Source: Polaribacter marinaquae (GTDB lineage Bacteria > Bacteroidota > Bacteroidia > Flavobacteriales > Flavobacteriaceae). Taken from it: a stretch of DNA of 64,000 nucleotides. Position numbers and translations under genes: made by a program. The DNA lies in contig NZ_CP150496.1 of NCBI RefSeq assembly GCF_038019025.1, positions 399,501 through 463,500 on the forward strand, written 5' to 3'. The notes below the pieces were generated by a model. The model had not been told where the DNA came from, did not search any database, and was given only the letters and a program-made list of their open reading frames with translations. Of the stretch, positions 36,717 to 46,294 are shown one piece after another (positions within the stretch are counted from its first letter, which is position 1; each line of letters begins with the position of its first letter).

Positions 36717-37339
36717 TGCCTGCAAATGTTACTTCTTATATTAACGGTAAATCAAACTGGAAAAAAGAATTAGAAACTATAAGAGCAATTCTTTTAAAAC
36801 TCCCTTTAGATGAAGATATAAAGTGGGGAATTCCAGCCTATATTTATAAGGGTAAAAATATTTTAGGTTTTGCTGCTTTTAAAAACTATTGCGGAATTTG
36901 GTTTCATAACGGCGTATTTTTAAAAGATGAAGCTAATTTACTTGTAAATGCACAAGAAGATAAAACAAAAGCAATGCGCCAAATGAGGTTTTATAATTCA
37001 AATGAAATTCAACCAGAAATCATTAAAACTTATATTTTAGAAGCAATTTCAAATTCAGAAGCTGGCAAAGAGATTAAGCCAAAAAGAAATACAAAACCTT
37101 TAGCAGTACCTACCATATTGGCTTCTGCATTCTCAAGTGATAAAATACTAGCCGAAAAATTTAATAGTTTTACTATAGCAAAGAAAAGAGAGTTTTGTGA
37201 ACATATTTTATCAGCAAAAAAAGAAACAACTAAACAAAATAGATTGGATAAAATAAAACCATTAATTCTAAACGGAATAGGCTTGTATGATAAATATAAA
37301 AAAATAAATTTAATTAACTATAACCTTTTGTATAGTTGA
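36716..37339 (+). CDS. DUF1801 / YdeI-OmdA-like protein
   Basis: 207 residues. N-terminal DUF1801 domain (~15-115; ILLKLPLDEDIKWGIPAYIY, GIWFHNGVFL) and C-terminal YdeI/OmdA-like region (~130-195; SFTIAKKREFCEHILSAKK). Soluble, function unclear. Translationally coupled to trmH; its last 30 bases overlap the convergent small membrane protein gene. Confidence 0.82.
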   Translation: MPANVTSYINGKSNWKKELETIRAILLKLPLDEDIKWGIPAYIYKGKNILGFAAFKNYCGIWFHNGVFLKDEANLLVNAQEDKTKAMRQMRFYNSNEIQPEIIKTYILEAISNSEAGKEIKPKRNTKPLAVPTILASAFSSDKILAEKFNSFTIAKKREFCEHILSAKKETTKQNRLDKIKPLILNGIGLYDKYKKINLINYNLLYS

Positions 37340-37678
37340 AGTAGAATCACATCTTTTTACTAATAAACTTACTTTCTCTAACTCTTTTTTACCTGTAACA
37401 AAATATTCTGCACATGGTTTTTGTCTGGGTTTTCCTTTACCAAAATCTACGTCACCATTTTCTAAAATTGTAGATATTTTAAGTGTGTCAATATCAAATT
37501 TTAGCATCGCATTTTTAGCTTCATCAGAAAAAAGACGCTTTTTTATTCTGATTGTTTTTAATGTTCTGGCATCCATACCATAATCGAAACTAGCATTTTT
37601 CTTTTGCCAGAAAAAATATACACCAATAGAACCTAAAGTTAATCCAACTAAATAATAAAAAATTCTTTTTGCTAACAT
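37310..37678 (-). CDS. DUF4258-type small membrane-anchored protein
   Basis: 122 residues with one N-terminal transmembrane helix (~6-25) and a DUF4258-like soluble part (FDYGMDARTLKTIRIKKR; conserved Cys in RQKPCAEYFV). The family is common in Flavobacteriia and unstudied as far as I know. Its end overlaps the DUF1801 gene by 30 bases. Confidence 0.7.
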   Translation of the reverse strand: MLAKRIFYYLVGLTLGSIGVYFFWQKKNASFDYGMDARTLKTIRIKKRLFSDEAKNAMLKFDIDTLKISTILENGDVDFGKGKPRQKPCAEYFVTGKKELEKVSLLVKRCDSTSTIQKVIVN

Positions 37679-37696
37679 GCTAAAATTTTAGAAATG

Positions 37697-37704
37697 CAAA
37701 TTTA
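37697..37704 (-). promoter_or_regulatory. -7 promoter motif for the DUF4258 gene
   Basis: Reads TAAATTTG on the minus strand, 18 bases before the ATG. Confidence 0.55.
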
Positions 37705-37772
37705 GTTTTTTTGTATGTATTTATTCAAATTGATCTACTTTATTTTAATAGAATAAAACATCAATAAAAACG

Positions 37773-38969
37773 TTACATTATTAAAAGATTAATATCTCTA
37801 AAAGGTAAATCGAACCAATCTGCAACTGTTTTGTTTGTTAAAATTCCGTGGTAAAAATACATACCATTTCTTAAACTTTTATCAAACCTAGCTGTATTCT
37901 CAAAACCTCCTTCTTCTGCAATATTTAATAAATAAGGCGTAAAGATATTACTAATAGATACAGATGCTGTTCTTGCATATCTTGCAGGAATATTTGGTAC
38001 ACAATAATGTATAACGCCATGTCTTACAAATGTTGGTGTTTGATGCGTTGTAACATTCGAAGTTTCAAAACAACCACCTCGATCGATACTTACATCTACA
38101 ACAACGGCACCTTCTTTCATTTTTTCTACCATATCTTCTGTGGCACAAATTGGCGATCTGCTTTTACCTCGAATAGCACCAATTGCAACATCGCATCGCA
38201 TTAAAGCCTTAGAAACAGATTTTGGTTGTAAAGTCGATGTATAAATAGGAGAGTTTAAACAATCTTGTAATTTTCTTAATTTACTAATCGAGTTATCAAA
38301 TACTTTAACTCTTGCACCTAAACCAATAGCAGTTCTTGCCGCGTATTCACCTACAGTTCCTGCACCAAAAATAACTACACTAGTTGGCGGCACACCACCA
38401 ATATTACCAAATAATAAACCGTTACCTTTATTAACGCCACTCATTAATTCGCCAGCAATTAAAATAGAAGCAGTACCAGCAATTTCGCTTAAAGATTTTA
38501 CAATTGGGTAAGAATCATGCTCATCCTTTATATAATCAAAAGCAATGGCTGTAATTTTCTTTTTTGCTAAGCATTCAAAATATTTTTTTGATTGCGTTTT
38601 TAATTGAAGTGAAGAAATTAAAATAGCTTGCGGATTGATGTAAGCTATTTCATTTTCTGTAGGCGGTGCAACTTTTAAAATAATATTGCATTTAAAAGCT
38701 TCTTCTACGTTGTAAGAAATTTTAGCACCAGCATCAGAATATTCTTTATCTGTAAAATTTGCTCCGTCGCCAGCACCCGTTTCAATAACAATTCGATGAC
38801 CGTTTGCTGTTAATGCTCCAACTGCATCAGGAGTTAAACAAACTCTTTTTTCACTTAGGTAAGCTTCTTTTGGCAAACCTATAAAAAGTTCTCCTTTTTG
38901 TTTTTTAATTTCTAATTTTTCTTCTTGAGGAATTAATTCTTCTTTACTAAATGGAGAAAATGAACTCAT
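37773..38969 (-). CDS. Alanine dehydrogenase-family paralog lacking the catalytic histidine
   Basis: 398 residues, Ald/PNT fold with an extra ~25-residue N-terminal arm. Rossmann motif GAGTVGEYAA and the VDVSIDRGGCFETS segment match Ald, as do the Arg (SEKRVCLTP) and Lys (LKVAPP) of the substrate site, but the position of catalytic His96 is Gln122 (ISSLQLKT). The true Ald is at 7230-8315. Lies 6 bases after tsaE and downstream of porX, an arrangement I recall as conserved in flavobacteria. It probably binds NAD(H) but may not deaminate alanine. Confidence 0.85.
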   Translation of the reverse strand: MSSFSPFSKEELIPQEEKLEIKKQKGELFIGLPKEAYLSEKRVCLTPDAVGALTANGHRIVIETGAGDGANFTDKEYSDAGAKISYNVEEAFKCNIILKVAPPTENEIAYINPQAILISSLQLKTQSKKYFECLAKKKITAIAFDYIKDEHDSYPIVKSLSEIAGTASILIAGELMSGVNKGNGLLFGNIGGVPPTSVVIFGAGTVGEYAARTAIGLGARVKVFDNSISKLRKLQDCLNSPIYTSTLQPKSVSKALMRCDVAIGAIRGKSRSPICATEDMVEKMKEGAVVVDVSIDRGGCFETSNVTTHQTPTFVRHGVIHYCVPNIPARYARTASVSISNIFTPYLLNIAEEGGFENTARFDKSLRNGMYFYHGILTNKTVADWFDLPFRDINLLIM

Positions 38970-38975
38970 AGTTGG

Positions 38976-39383
38976 TTATTTTAGTTGAATGTTGCGTTGC
39001 CCATTTTCTAAAATTGATAAATGAATTTCAACAGCATCTAAAGGTAATAAATTTTCGACATTCTGTGGCCATTCTATAAGACACCAAGTATTATTATATA
39101 AGTAATCTTCAATACCCATATCTAAAGCTTCATTTTCATCTTCAATTCTATAAAAATCAAAATGAAAAACTTTTTCTCCGGAAAAAGTTTCATATTCATT
39201 TACCAACGAAAAAGTAGGAGAGGAGATATTATCTTCTACAGATAACACTTTACAAATTTGTTTAATAAGTGTTGTTTTTCCTGCACCCATTTCACCATAA
39301 AACAATAAAGTTTTATGAGCTGCAACTTTTATCAATTCTGTCGCAATTTCAGGTAAATTATCTAAGGAATAATCTTTATTCAT
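38976..39383 (-). CDS. tsaE: tRNA t6A37 biosynthesis ATPase TsaE
   Basis: 135 residues with Walker A GEMGAGKTTL (residues ~30-39), SSPTFSLVNEY and the FDFYRI / LIEWPQN family motifs. Partner of TsaB/TsaD in threonylcarbamoyl-adenosine formation on ANN-decoding tRNAs. A -7 motif lies only 5 bases ahead of the ATG, suggesting a leaderless mRNA. Confidence 0.93.
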   Translation of the reverse strand: MNKDYSLDNLPEIATELIKVAAHKTLLFYGEMGAGKTTLIKQICKVLSVEDNISSPTFSLVNEYETFSGEKVFHFDFYRIEDENEALDMGIEDYLYNNTWCLIEWPQNVENLLPLDAVEIHLSILENGQRNIQLK

Positions 39384-39387
39384 ATCA

Positions 39388-39395
39388 CAAAAATA
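39388..39395 (-). promoter_or_regulatory. -7 promoter motif abutting tsaE
   Basis: TATTTTTG on the minus strand; the last G is 5 bases from the tsaE start codon, so transcription should begin at or very near the ATG. Confidence 0.55.
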
Positions 39396-39451
39396 ATAAA
39401 ACTGATAGGTTTTTAAAGTCTATCAGTTTATTTTAATTCTATTATTTTATA

Positions 39452-40996
39452 TTACTTAGGGCTATAAACCGCACAAGGAATAATAACTTCTTCTAAAGAA
39501 ACACCACCGTGTTGGTATGTGTTTTTAAAATATTTTACAAAGTGATTAAAGTTATTTGGATAAGCAAAAAACAAATCTTCTTTTGCAAAAATAAACGGAG
39601 CATTCATTGCAACCGTAGGTAAAAAAATGTCTTTAGGGTTTCTTACAGCATACACGTCTTTATCTTCATAGGTTAGACTTCTACCAGTTTTGTACCTTAA
39701 GTTAGAACTTATGTTTTTATCGCCCACAACCTTTGTTGGATGTTTACAATTTATAGTACCATGATCTGTTGTAATTATTAATTTTTGTCCTAAAGCTTGT
39801 GCTTTTTGTATAATTTCGAATAACGGAGAGTTTTTAAACCAACTTAAGGTTAAAGATCTATAAGCTTTATCATCACCAGCCAATTCTTTAATAACTTCCA
39901 TTTCTGTTTTAGAATGCGATAAAATATCAACAAAATTATAAACCACGGCAGTTAAGTCATTTTGTTTTGTACCGTTATAATTATCAGCTAACTCTTTACC
40001 ACTTTTTAAGGTAGAAATTTTATAATATTCATGTTTAATATTTAAACTCAAACGTTTAATTTGAGCTGATAAAAATTCATTTTCAAATAAATTCATACCA
40101 CCTTCATCAGTATCGTTTTTCCAAAATTCTGGATGCCTTTTCTCCATTTCTGAAGGCATTAAACCAGAAAAAATCGCATTTCTAGCGTATTGAGTTGCTG
40201 TGGGTAAAATAGAAAAGTAAGTATATTCTTCGTCTTTTTTATAATGATTGTTAATTAAAGGCTCTAAAATTCTGTATTGGTCGTAACGTAAATTATCAAT
40301 CACAACCCAAAGTACACTTTGTTCTTTTTTAAGTTCTGGCACAACATAATCTTTAAACAACGTGTGCGAAAAAGTTGGCTTATCATTTCCTGTTAAAAAA
40401 TCTTCGTAATTTTTTTTGATGAACTTAAAAAACTGTGAATTCGCTTCTTGTTTCTGACTTTCTAAAATACCAAGCATTCCAGGATCGCTTATGTTTTCTA
40501 ACTCTAATTCCCAATGAATTAATTTTTTATACAATTCAATCCAATCTTCGTAAGAATTTACCATGGCTAAATCCATAGATATTTTTCTAAATTCTTGCTG
40601 ATAATTAGATGTTGTTTTTTCGCTAATTAATCTAGAATGATCTAAGTTTTTCTTTAAACTTAATAATATCTGACTCGGATTTACCGGTTTAATTAAATAA
40701 TCTGCAATTTTAGACCCAATAGCCTCTTCCATGATATATTCCTCTTCACTTTTGGTAATCATAACCACTGGTAAATTGGCTTTTTTCTGTTTAATTTCTG
40801 CAAGAGTTTCTAAGCCTGTTAAACCTGGCATATTTTCATCTAAAAAAACGATGTCAAAATTTTCTTCTTCAACTAAATTAATAGCATCTGCACCATTTGT
40901 GCAAGTTGTAACTCTATATTCTTTACGCTCTAAAAATAAAATATGCGGTTTTAATAATTCAATTTCATCATCTACCCATAGAATTTGTATGCTCAT
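39452..40996 (-). CDS. porX: PorX: receiver plus PglZ-domain response regulator of the type IX secretion system
   Basis: 514 residues from the ATG at 40996 (MSIQILWVDDE); the longer frame to 41095 adds 33 residues with no homology. Receiver domain 1-120 with Asp53 (IVFLDENMP) and Lys in LIKPVN; helical middle; C-terminal PglZ/alkaline-phosphatase-like domain with WVVIDNLRYDQ, Thr in ILPTATQYARN and ITTDHGT zinc-site residues. PorX, phosphorylated by PorY, controls T9SS gene expression through a sigma factor and its PglZ domain is a nucleotide phosphodiesterase in characterised homologues. The T9SS cargo at 19693 shows the system is relevant here. Confidence 0.93.
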   Translation of the reverse strand: MSIQILWVDDEIELLKPHILFLERKEYRVTTCTNGADAINLVEEENFDIVFLDENMPGLTGLETLAEIKQKKANLPVVMITKSEEEYIMEEAIGSKIADYLIKPVNPSQILLSLKKNLDHSRLISEKTTSNYQQEFRKISMDLAMVNSYEDWIELYKKLIHWELELENISDPGMLGILESQKQEANSQFFKFIKKNYEDFLTGNDKPTFSHTLFKDYVVPELKKEQSVLWVVIDNLRYDQYRILEPLINNHYKKDEEYTYFSILPTATQYARNAIFSGLMPSEMEKRHPEFWKNDTDEGGMNLFENEFLSAQIKRLSLNIKHEYYKISTLKSGKELADNYNGTKQNDLTAVVYNFVDILSHSKTEMEVIKELAGDDKAYRSLTLSWFKNSPLFEIIQKAQALGQKLIITTDHGTINCKHPTKVVGDKNISSNLRYKTGRSLTYEDKDVYAVRNPKDIFLPTVAMNAPFIFAKEDLFFAYPNNFNHFVKYFKNTYQHGGVSLEEVIIPCAVYSPK

Positions 40997-41190
40997 GTAT
41001 TTCGTTTTATTCTTTAACGATAAATTTAAGTAAATGTTACTTCTATTATGCATGTTTAATGATAAAATATTGCCAATTTTATAATAATTTGACAAATAAT
41101 AATTTCATCAATAAAATTTATGGTTTTTTTCGTAATTATCTCATCAGAAATATTGTATTTTGCATTTTTAGATAGATAATTTTAGTCCTT

Positions 41191-42414
41191 TTGAAGAAAA
41201 AAAAACCCAATAAACTTAAAATATTAAACGATCCTATTTACGGATTTATACAAATTCCTAATTCATTAATTTTTGATATTATAGAACATCCTTATTTTCA
41301 GAGATTAAGAAGAATAACACAAATGGGGTTTTCTAACTTGGTATATCCAGGTGCAAATCACACACGTTTTCATCATGCTGTTGGCTGTATGCATTTAATG
41401 CAAAAAGCAATAAGAGTTCTTCGCTTTAAACAGGTAGAAATTTCTAAGGATGAAGAAACGGCACTTTGTATTGCAATTTTGTTACACGATATTGGTCACG
41501 GAGCATTTTCTCATGCTTTAGAGCACAGTATTGTAAGCGAAATAAGCCACGAAGAAATTTCTTTAAAGTTTATGAAGAAATTAAATAAAGAATTTAAAGG
41601 AAAATTATCTTTAGCAATCGAAATTTTTGAAGGTAAAAATTCACGTAAATTTTTATGTCAATTAATTTCTAGTCAATTAGATATTGATAGATTAGATTAC
41701 CTAAAAAGAGACAGTTTTTATACTGGTGTTACAGAAGGAAATATTTCATCCGACAGGTTAATTGCCATGATGAATGTTAAAAATGATGAATTAGTTATAG
41801 AACATAAAGGTATTTATTCTGTAGAAAAATTCTTAATTGCCAGAAGATTAATGTATTGGCAAGTTTATTTGCATAAAACAGGTTTAGTTGCCGAAAATAT
41901 TTTGGTTAATATTTTAAAAAGAGCAAAAGAATTGGCAGAAAAAGGAGTAGAATTATACGCTAGTTCTTCTTTAAAATACTTCTTATATAATCCAATATCA
42001 TCAGAAAACTTCACTTTAGAAACCTTAGAAATGTTTTCTAAATTAGATGATTATGATGTATTATCTGCTATTAAAGAATGGGTAAATCATGATGATAAAG
42101 TTTTATCACTTTTAGCTAAAATGATTGTTGATAGAAAGTTATTAAGAGTAGAAATTCAACAAGGAATTTTTAATGAGTCTTACATTCAAAAGAAAAAAGA
42201 AAAAGCCATTAAAAAACTAGGCATTGAATTAGATGAAGTAAATTATTTTGTTTTTCATCAAGAAATAAGCAATCAAGCTTATAATTTAAAAACACCAATA
42301 TATATTTTAAATAAAAAAGGAAAACTTAAAGATATTGCAAAAGCTTCAGATCAATTAAACCTACAAGCTTTAACTTTACCGGTAATAAAACACTTTATTT
42401 GTTATCCAAAATAA
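41191..42414 (+). CDS. HD-domain phosphohydrolase (dGTPase-like)
   Basis: 407 residues. HD superfamily metal ligands are visible: TRFHHAVGCMHLM, LLHDIGHGAFSHALEH and DIDRLDYLKRD, the SAMHD1/YdhJ-like arrangement seen in dNTP triphosphohydrolases. Start is TTG at 41191 (MKKKKPNKLKILNDPIYGF), as the family begins with this NDPIYG segment. Transcribed toward the lipid A operon, 45 bases upstream of lpxD, which has its own promoter. Confidence 0.88.
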   Translation: MKKKKPNKLKILNDPIYGFIQIPNSLIFDIIEHPYFQRLRRITQMGFSNLVYPGANHTRFHHAVGCMHLMQKAIRVLRFKQVEISKDEETALCIAILLHDIGHGAFSHALEHSIVSEISHEEISLKFMKKLNKEFKGKLSLAIEIFEGKNSRKFLCQLISSQLDIDRLDYLKRDSFYTGVTEGNISSDRLIAMMNVKNDELVIEHKGIYSVEKFLIARRLMYWQVYLHKTGLVAENILVNILKRAKELAEKGVELYASSSLKYFLYNPISSENFTLETLEMFSKLDDYDVLSAIKEWVNHDDKVLSLLAKMIVDRKLLRVEIQQGIFNESYIQKKKEKAIKKLGIELDEVNYFVFHQEISNQAYNLKTPIYILNKKGKLKDIAKASDQLNLQALTLPVIKHFICYPK

Positions 42415-42445
42415 CCTTAGATTAGAGTAAACGGTATAATTTTTA

Positions 42446-42453
42446 TATTTTTG
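42446..42453 (+). promoter_or_regulatory. -7 promoter motif abutting lpxD
   Basis: TATTTTTG ends 6 bases before the lpxD ATG at 42460, implying a leaderless or nearly leaderless transcript for the lipid A operon and supporting the ATG over the TTG at 42451, which overlaps the motif. Confidence 0.6.
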
Positions 42454-42459
42454 CGTTTG

Positions 42460-43494
42460 ATGAAATTTAAAGCACAACAAATAGCAGATATATTAGAAGG
42501 TGATATCGTTGGTAATCCTGATGAAGAAGTTTCTAAATTATCTAAGATAGAAGAAGGTGAAAAAGGTTCTTTAACTTTTTTATCAAACCCTAAATATAAT
42601 TCATATATATATACTACAAATGCTTCTATAGCAATAGTTAATAAAAGTTTTATTCCAGAAAAAGATATTACCACTACTTTAATTAAGGTAGATGATGCGT
42701 ACAAATCATTTTCTAAATTATTAGAGTTTTACAACGAGGTAAAAAATAATAAATCGGGTAGAGAACAACCTCATTTTATTTCAGAATCTTCTTCGATAGG
42801 TGATCATGAATATATAGGAGCGTTTGCATACATTGGTGAAAATGTTAAAATTGGTAACAATGTTAAAATTTATCCGAATACTTATATTGGGGACAATACA
42901 GTTATAGGAAATAATTCAACAATATTTGCTGGAGTTAAAATATACTCAGATACAATTATAGGTAATAATTGTAAAATTCATTCTGGAGCAATAATAGCTG
43001 CAGATGGTTTTGGTTTTGCTCCAGATGAAAATGGAGAATACAATGCAATACCACAAATTGGTAACGTAATTATTGAAGATAACGTAGATATTGGTGCTGC
43101 TACAACAATAGATAGAGCAACCTTAGGATCTACAATTATTAGAAAAGGAGTTAAATTAGACAATCAAATACAAATTGCACACAACGTAGAAATTGGTAAA
43201 AACACAGTAATTGCCTCGCAAACAGGTATTGCAGGTTCTACCAAAATAGGCGAATCTTGTATGATTGGAGGACAAGTAGGTGTTGCAGGTCATATTAAAA
43301 TTGGTAATAATGTAAAAGTGTTAGCACAAGCAGGTGTAACCAAAAGTTTAAAAGACAACGCTTTTGTAAATGGAACACCAGCATTTAAGTTTAATGATTA
43401 TAATAAAAGTTATGTTCATTTTAAAAATTTACCAAAAATAGTAGCAAACATCAATCAATTAGAAGAAGAATTGAAGACTCAAACAAAAAAATAA
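42460..43494 (+). CDS. lpxD: UDP-3-O-(3-hydroxyacyl)glucosamine N-acyltransferase
   Basis: 344 residues. N-terminal uridine-binding domain (FKAQQIADILEGDIVGN) and a left-handed beta-helix of hexapeptide repeats (~110-310). The catalytic His is expected in IAHNVEIG. Third acylation-stage enzyme of lipid A synthesis. First gene of an operon with lpxC-fabZ, lpxA, efp and a second lpxD; overlaps the next gene by TAATG. Confidence 0.94.
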   Translation: MKFKAQQIADILEGDIVGNPDEEVSKLSKIEEGEKGSLTFLSNPKYNSYIYTTNASIAIVNKSFIPEKDITTTLIKVDDAYKSFSKLLEFYNEVKNNKSGREQPHFISESSSIGDHEYIGAFAYIGENVKIGNNVKIYPNTYIGDNTVIGNNSTIFAGVKIYSDTIIGNNCKIHSGAIIAADGFGFAPDENGEYNAIPQIGNVIIEDNVDIGAATTIDRATLGSTIIRKGVKLDNQIQIAHNVEIGKNTVIASQTGIAGSTKIGESCMIGGQVGVAGHIKIGNNVKVLAQAGVTKSLKDNAFVNGTPAFKFNDYNKSYVHFKNLPKIVANINQLEEELKTQTKK

Positions 43495-44885
43495 TGAGTA
43501 AGAAACAAAAAACAATACAGAAAGAAATTAGTTTATCTGGTGTAGGTTTACACACAGGTAATACGGTTACAATGACAATGAAACCTGCACCAACAAATCA
43601 TGGTTTTGCTTTTAAAAGAGTAGACTTAGAAGGTGCACCTATTATTGCTGCAAAAGCAGAATATGTTGTAAACACACAAAGAGGAACTAATTTAGAAAAA
43701 AACGGTGTTCAAATACAAACTTCAGAACACGTTTTAGCTGCTGCAGTTGGTTTAGATATAGACAACTTATTAATAGAAATTGATGCTTCTGAGCCACCAA
43801 TTATGGATGGTTCATCAAAATTCTTTATAGAAGCTTTAGAAAAAGCTGGTGTACAAGAACAAGATGCAGATATAGAAGAGTATGTTGTAAAAGAAATTAT
43901 TTCTTACAAGGATGAAGTTACAGGAAGCGAAATTATTTTAATGCCTTCGGATGAGTACCAAGTAACTACAATGGTAGATTTTGGCACTAAAATTTTAGGA
44001 ACTCAAAATGCTACTTTAGATAAAATTGCAGACTTTAAAGAAGAAATTGCAGATGCAAGAACTTTTAGTTTTTTACACGAAATTGAAATGTTACTTGAAA
44101 ATGATTTAATTAAAGGTGGCGACCTTAACAATGCAATTGTATATGTAGATAAAGAATTGTCTGAAAGTACAATGCAAAAATTAAAAAAGGCATTTAATAA
44201 AGAAGACATTGCTGTTAAATCTAACGGAATTTTAGATAACTTAACACTACATTGGGCAAATGAAGCAGCTAGACATAAATTATTAGATGTTATTGGTGAT
44301 TTAGCTTTAGTTGGTACAAGAATTAAAGGTAAAGTTATCGCGAATAAACCTGGTCATTTAATCAATACTTTGTTTGCTAAAAAATTGGCTAAAATTATAA
44401 AAGCAGAAAAAAGAAACAATGTTCCTTCTTTTGATTTAAACTTACCACCGTTATTAGATATTCATCAAATAATGGATATTTTGCCTCACAGACCTCCATT
44501 TTTGTTAATTGATAGAATTTTAGAGCTAACAGATACGCATGTTGTTGGTATGAAAAATGTAACAATGAACGAAAATTTCTTTGTTGGACATTTTCCAGGA
44601 GCGCCAGTAATGCCAGGTGTTTTACAAGTAGAAGCAATGGCACAATGTGGTGGAGTTTTAGTTTTAAATACTGTACCAGATCCAGAAAATTACTTAACGT
44701 ATTTTATGAAAATGGATAAGGTGAAGTTTAAACAAAAAGTTTTACCAGGAGATACTGTGATTTTTAAATGTGAATTAATTACACCAATAAGAAGAGGAAT
44801 TTGTCATATGCAAGCATATGCTTATGCAAACGGAAAATTAGTTGCAGAAGCAGAATTAATGGCACAAATTTCTAAAATTAAGTAA
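43494..44885 (+). CDS. lpxC/fabZ: Bifunctional UDP-3-O-acyl-GlcNAc deacetylase / 3-hydroxyacyl-ACP dehydratase
   Basis: 463 residues. LpxC part (1-~305): zinc ligands in TSEHVLAA and HKLLDVIGD, plus GVGLHTG at the start. FabZ part (~315-463): HRPPFLLIDRI with the catalytic His-containing GHFPGAPVMPGVLQVEAMAQ segment. The fusion couples the committed step of lipid A with fatty acid elongation and is typical of Bacteroidota. Confidence 0.96.
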   Translation: MSKKQKTIQKEISLSGVGLHTGNTVTMTMKPAPTNHGFAFKRVDLEGAPIIAAKAEYVVNTQRGTNLEKNGVQIQTSEHVLAAAVGLDIDNLLIEIDASEPPIMDGSSKFFIEALEKAGVQEQDADIEEYVVKEIISYKDEVTGSEIILMPSDEYQVTTMVDFGTKILGTQNATLDKIADFKEEIADARTFSFLHEIEMLLENDLIKGGDLNNAIVYVDKELSESTMQKLKKAFNKEDIAVKSNGILDNLTLHWANEAARHKLLDVIGDLALVGTRIKGKVIANKPGHLINTLFAKKLAKIIKAEKRNNVPSFDLNLPPLLDIHQIMDILPHRPPFLLIDRILELTDTHVVGMKNVTMNENFFVGHFPGAPVMPGVLQVEAMAQCGGVLVLNTVPDPENYLTYFMKMDKVKFKQKVLPGDTVIFKCELITPIRRGICHMQAYAYANGKLVAEAELMAQISKIK

Positions 44886-44886
44886 T

Positions 44887-45672
44887 ATGAATCAACCTTT
44901 AGCATACGTACATCCACAGGCAAAAATTGCTAGAAATGTAGTAATAGAACCATTTACAACAATACATAATAACGTTACAATTGGTTCTGGTACATGGATT
45001 GGTTCTAACGTAACTATTATGGAAGGTGCTATTATCGGTAAAAATTGTAGAATTTTTCCAGGCGCTGTAATTTCTGCAATTCCTCAGGATTTAAAATTCG
45101 ATGATGAAGAAACAACCGTAGAAATAGGAGACAATGTAACAATTAGAGAATGTGTTACGATTAACAGAGGAACATCCGATAGAATGAAAACTAAAATTGG
45201 AGATAACTGTTTAATAATGGCATATTGTCATATTGCTCATGATTCTTTTGTGGGTAACAACTGTATCTTTTCTAATAATTCAACACTTGCAGGTCATGTA
45301 ACTATTGGAGATAACGTAGTTTTAGCAGGAATGGTTGCAGTTCATCAATTTGCATCCGTAGGAAATCATGCATTTGTAACCGGTGGTTCTTTAGTAAGAA
45401 AAGATGTACCGCCTTATGTAAAAGCAGCTAGAGAGCCTTTATCTTATGTAGGAATCAATTCAGTTGGTTTAAGAAGAAGAGGTTACACTACAGAAAAAAT
45501 TAGAGAAATTCAGAATATTTATAGAATCTTATTTCAAAAAAATTATAATTATACACAGGCTATAGATATAATTGAGGCAGAAATGGAAGCTACGCCAGAA
45601 AGAGATGAAATAATTCAATTTATAAAAGATTCTCATAGAGGAATCATGAAAGGATACTTCAATTCTAACTAA
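44887..45672 (+). CDS. lpxA: UDP-N-acetylglucosamine acyltransferase
   Basis: 261 residues, hexapeptide beta-helix (8-190) followed by the helical C-terminal domain (GVNSVGLRRRGY-like segment). Catalytic His in MAYCHIAHD; length matches LpxA (~260). First acylation of UDP-GlcNAc in lipid A synthesis. One-base gap from lpxC-fabZ. Confidence 0.95.
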   Translation: MNQPLAYVHPQAKIARNVVIEPFTTIHNNVTIGSGTWIGSNVTIMEGAIIGKNCRIFPGAVISAIPQDLKFDDEETTVEIGDNVTIRECVTINRGTSDRMKTKIGDNCLIMAYCHIAHDSFVGNNCIFSNNSTLAGHVTIGDNVVLAGMVAVHQFASVGNHAFVTGGSLVRKDVPPYVKAAREPLSYVGINSVGLRRRGYTTEKIREIQNIYRILFQKNYNYTQAIDIIEAEMEATPERDEIIQFIKDSHRGIMKGYFNSN

Positions 45673-45725
45673 AAAGTTTACAATTGATATTAATAATAAA
45701 AAAATTATAAAATAAAAACGAAATA

Positions 45726-46292
45726 ATGGCAACAACATCAGATATTAGAAACGGATTATGTATAAAGTATAACAACGACATTTATAAAATTGTTGAATTT
45801 TTACACGTAAAGCCAGGTAAAGGTCCTGCTTTTGTAAGAACAAAATTAAAAAGTGTAACCAATGGTAAGGTTGTAGATAATACTTTTCCTGCAGGAAGAA
45901 AAATTGATGATGTTCGTGTAGAAACTCACAAATTTCAGTACTTATATAATGAAGGTGATACTTATCATTTTATGAATGAGCAAGATTACACTCAAATTCA
46001 ACTTCAAAAATCTGCTTTAGATAGTCCAGATTTAATGAAAGAAGGTGAAATTGTAACAATTATTATTAATTCTGAAGATGACATGCCATTATCTGTAGAT
46101 ATGCCAGCAAGTGTAATTTTAGAAGTTACACATACAGAACCAGGTGTTAAAGGTAATACTGCTACAAACGCAACAAAACCTGCAACAGTAGAAAGTGGTG
46201 CAACAGTAAATGTACCTTTATTTATTAATGAAGGAGATAAAATTAAGGTAGAGACTACAAAAGGAACTTACCAAGAACGAATTAAAGAATAG
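45726..46292 (+). CDS. efp: Elongation factor P
   Basis: 188 residues, three beta-barrel domains. The ribosome-reaching loop is VKPGKGPAF with an unmodified-type Lys at the tip position. Rescues ribosomes stalled on polyproline. Embedded between lipid A genes, as often in Bacteroidota. Confidence 0.96.
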   Translation: MATTSDIRNGLCIKYNNDIYKIVEFLHVKPGKGPAFVRTKLKSVTNGKVVDNTFPAGRKIDDVRVETHKFQYLYNEGDTYHFMNEQDYTQIQLQKSALDSPDLMKEGEIVTIIINSEDDMPLSVDMPASVILEVTHTEPGVKGNTATNATKPATVESGATVNVPLFINEGDKIKVETTKGTYQERIKE

Positions 46293-46294
46293 CC

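Noticed and set aside
40731..41033. + strand ORF opposite the PorX receiver
   Set aside because: Lies entirely antisense to a conserved domain and shows no protein-like features.
40997..41095. 33-residue extension of PorX
   Set aside because: No similarity to receiver domains, which begin at MSIQILWVDDE from 40996.
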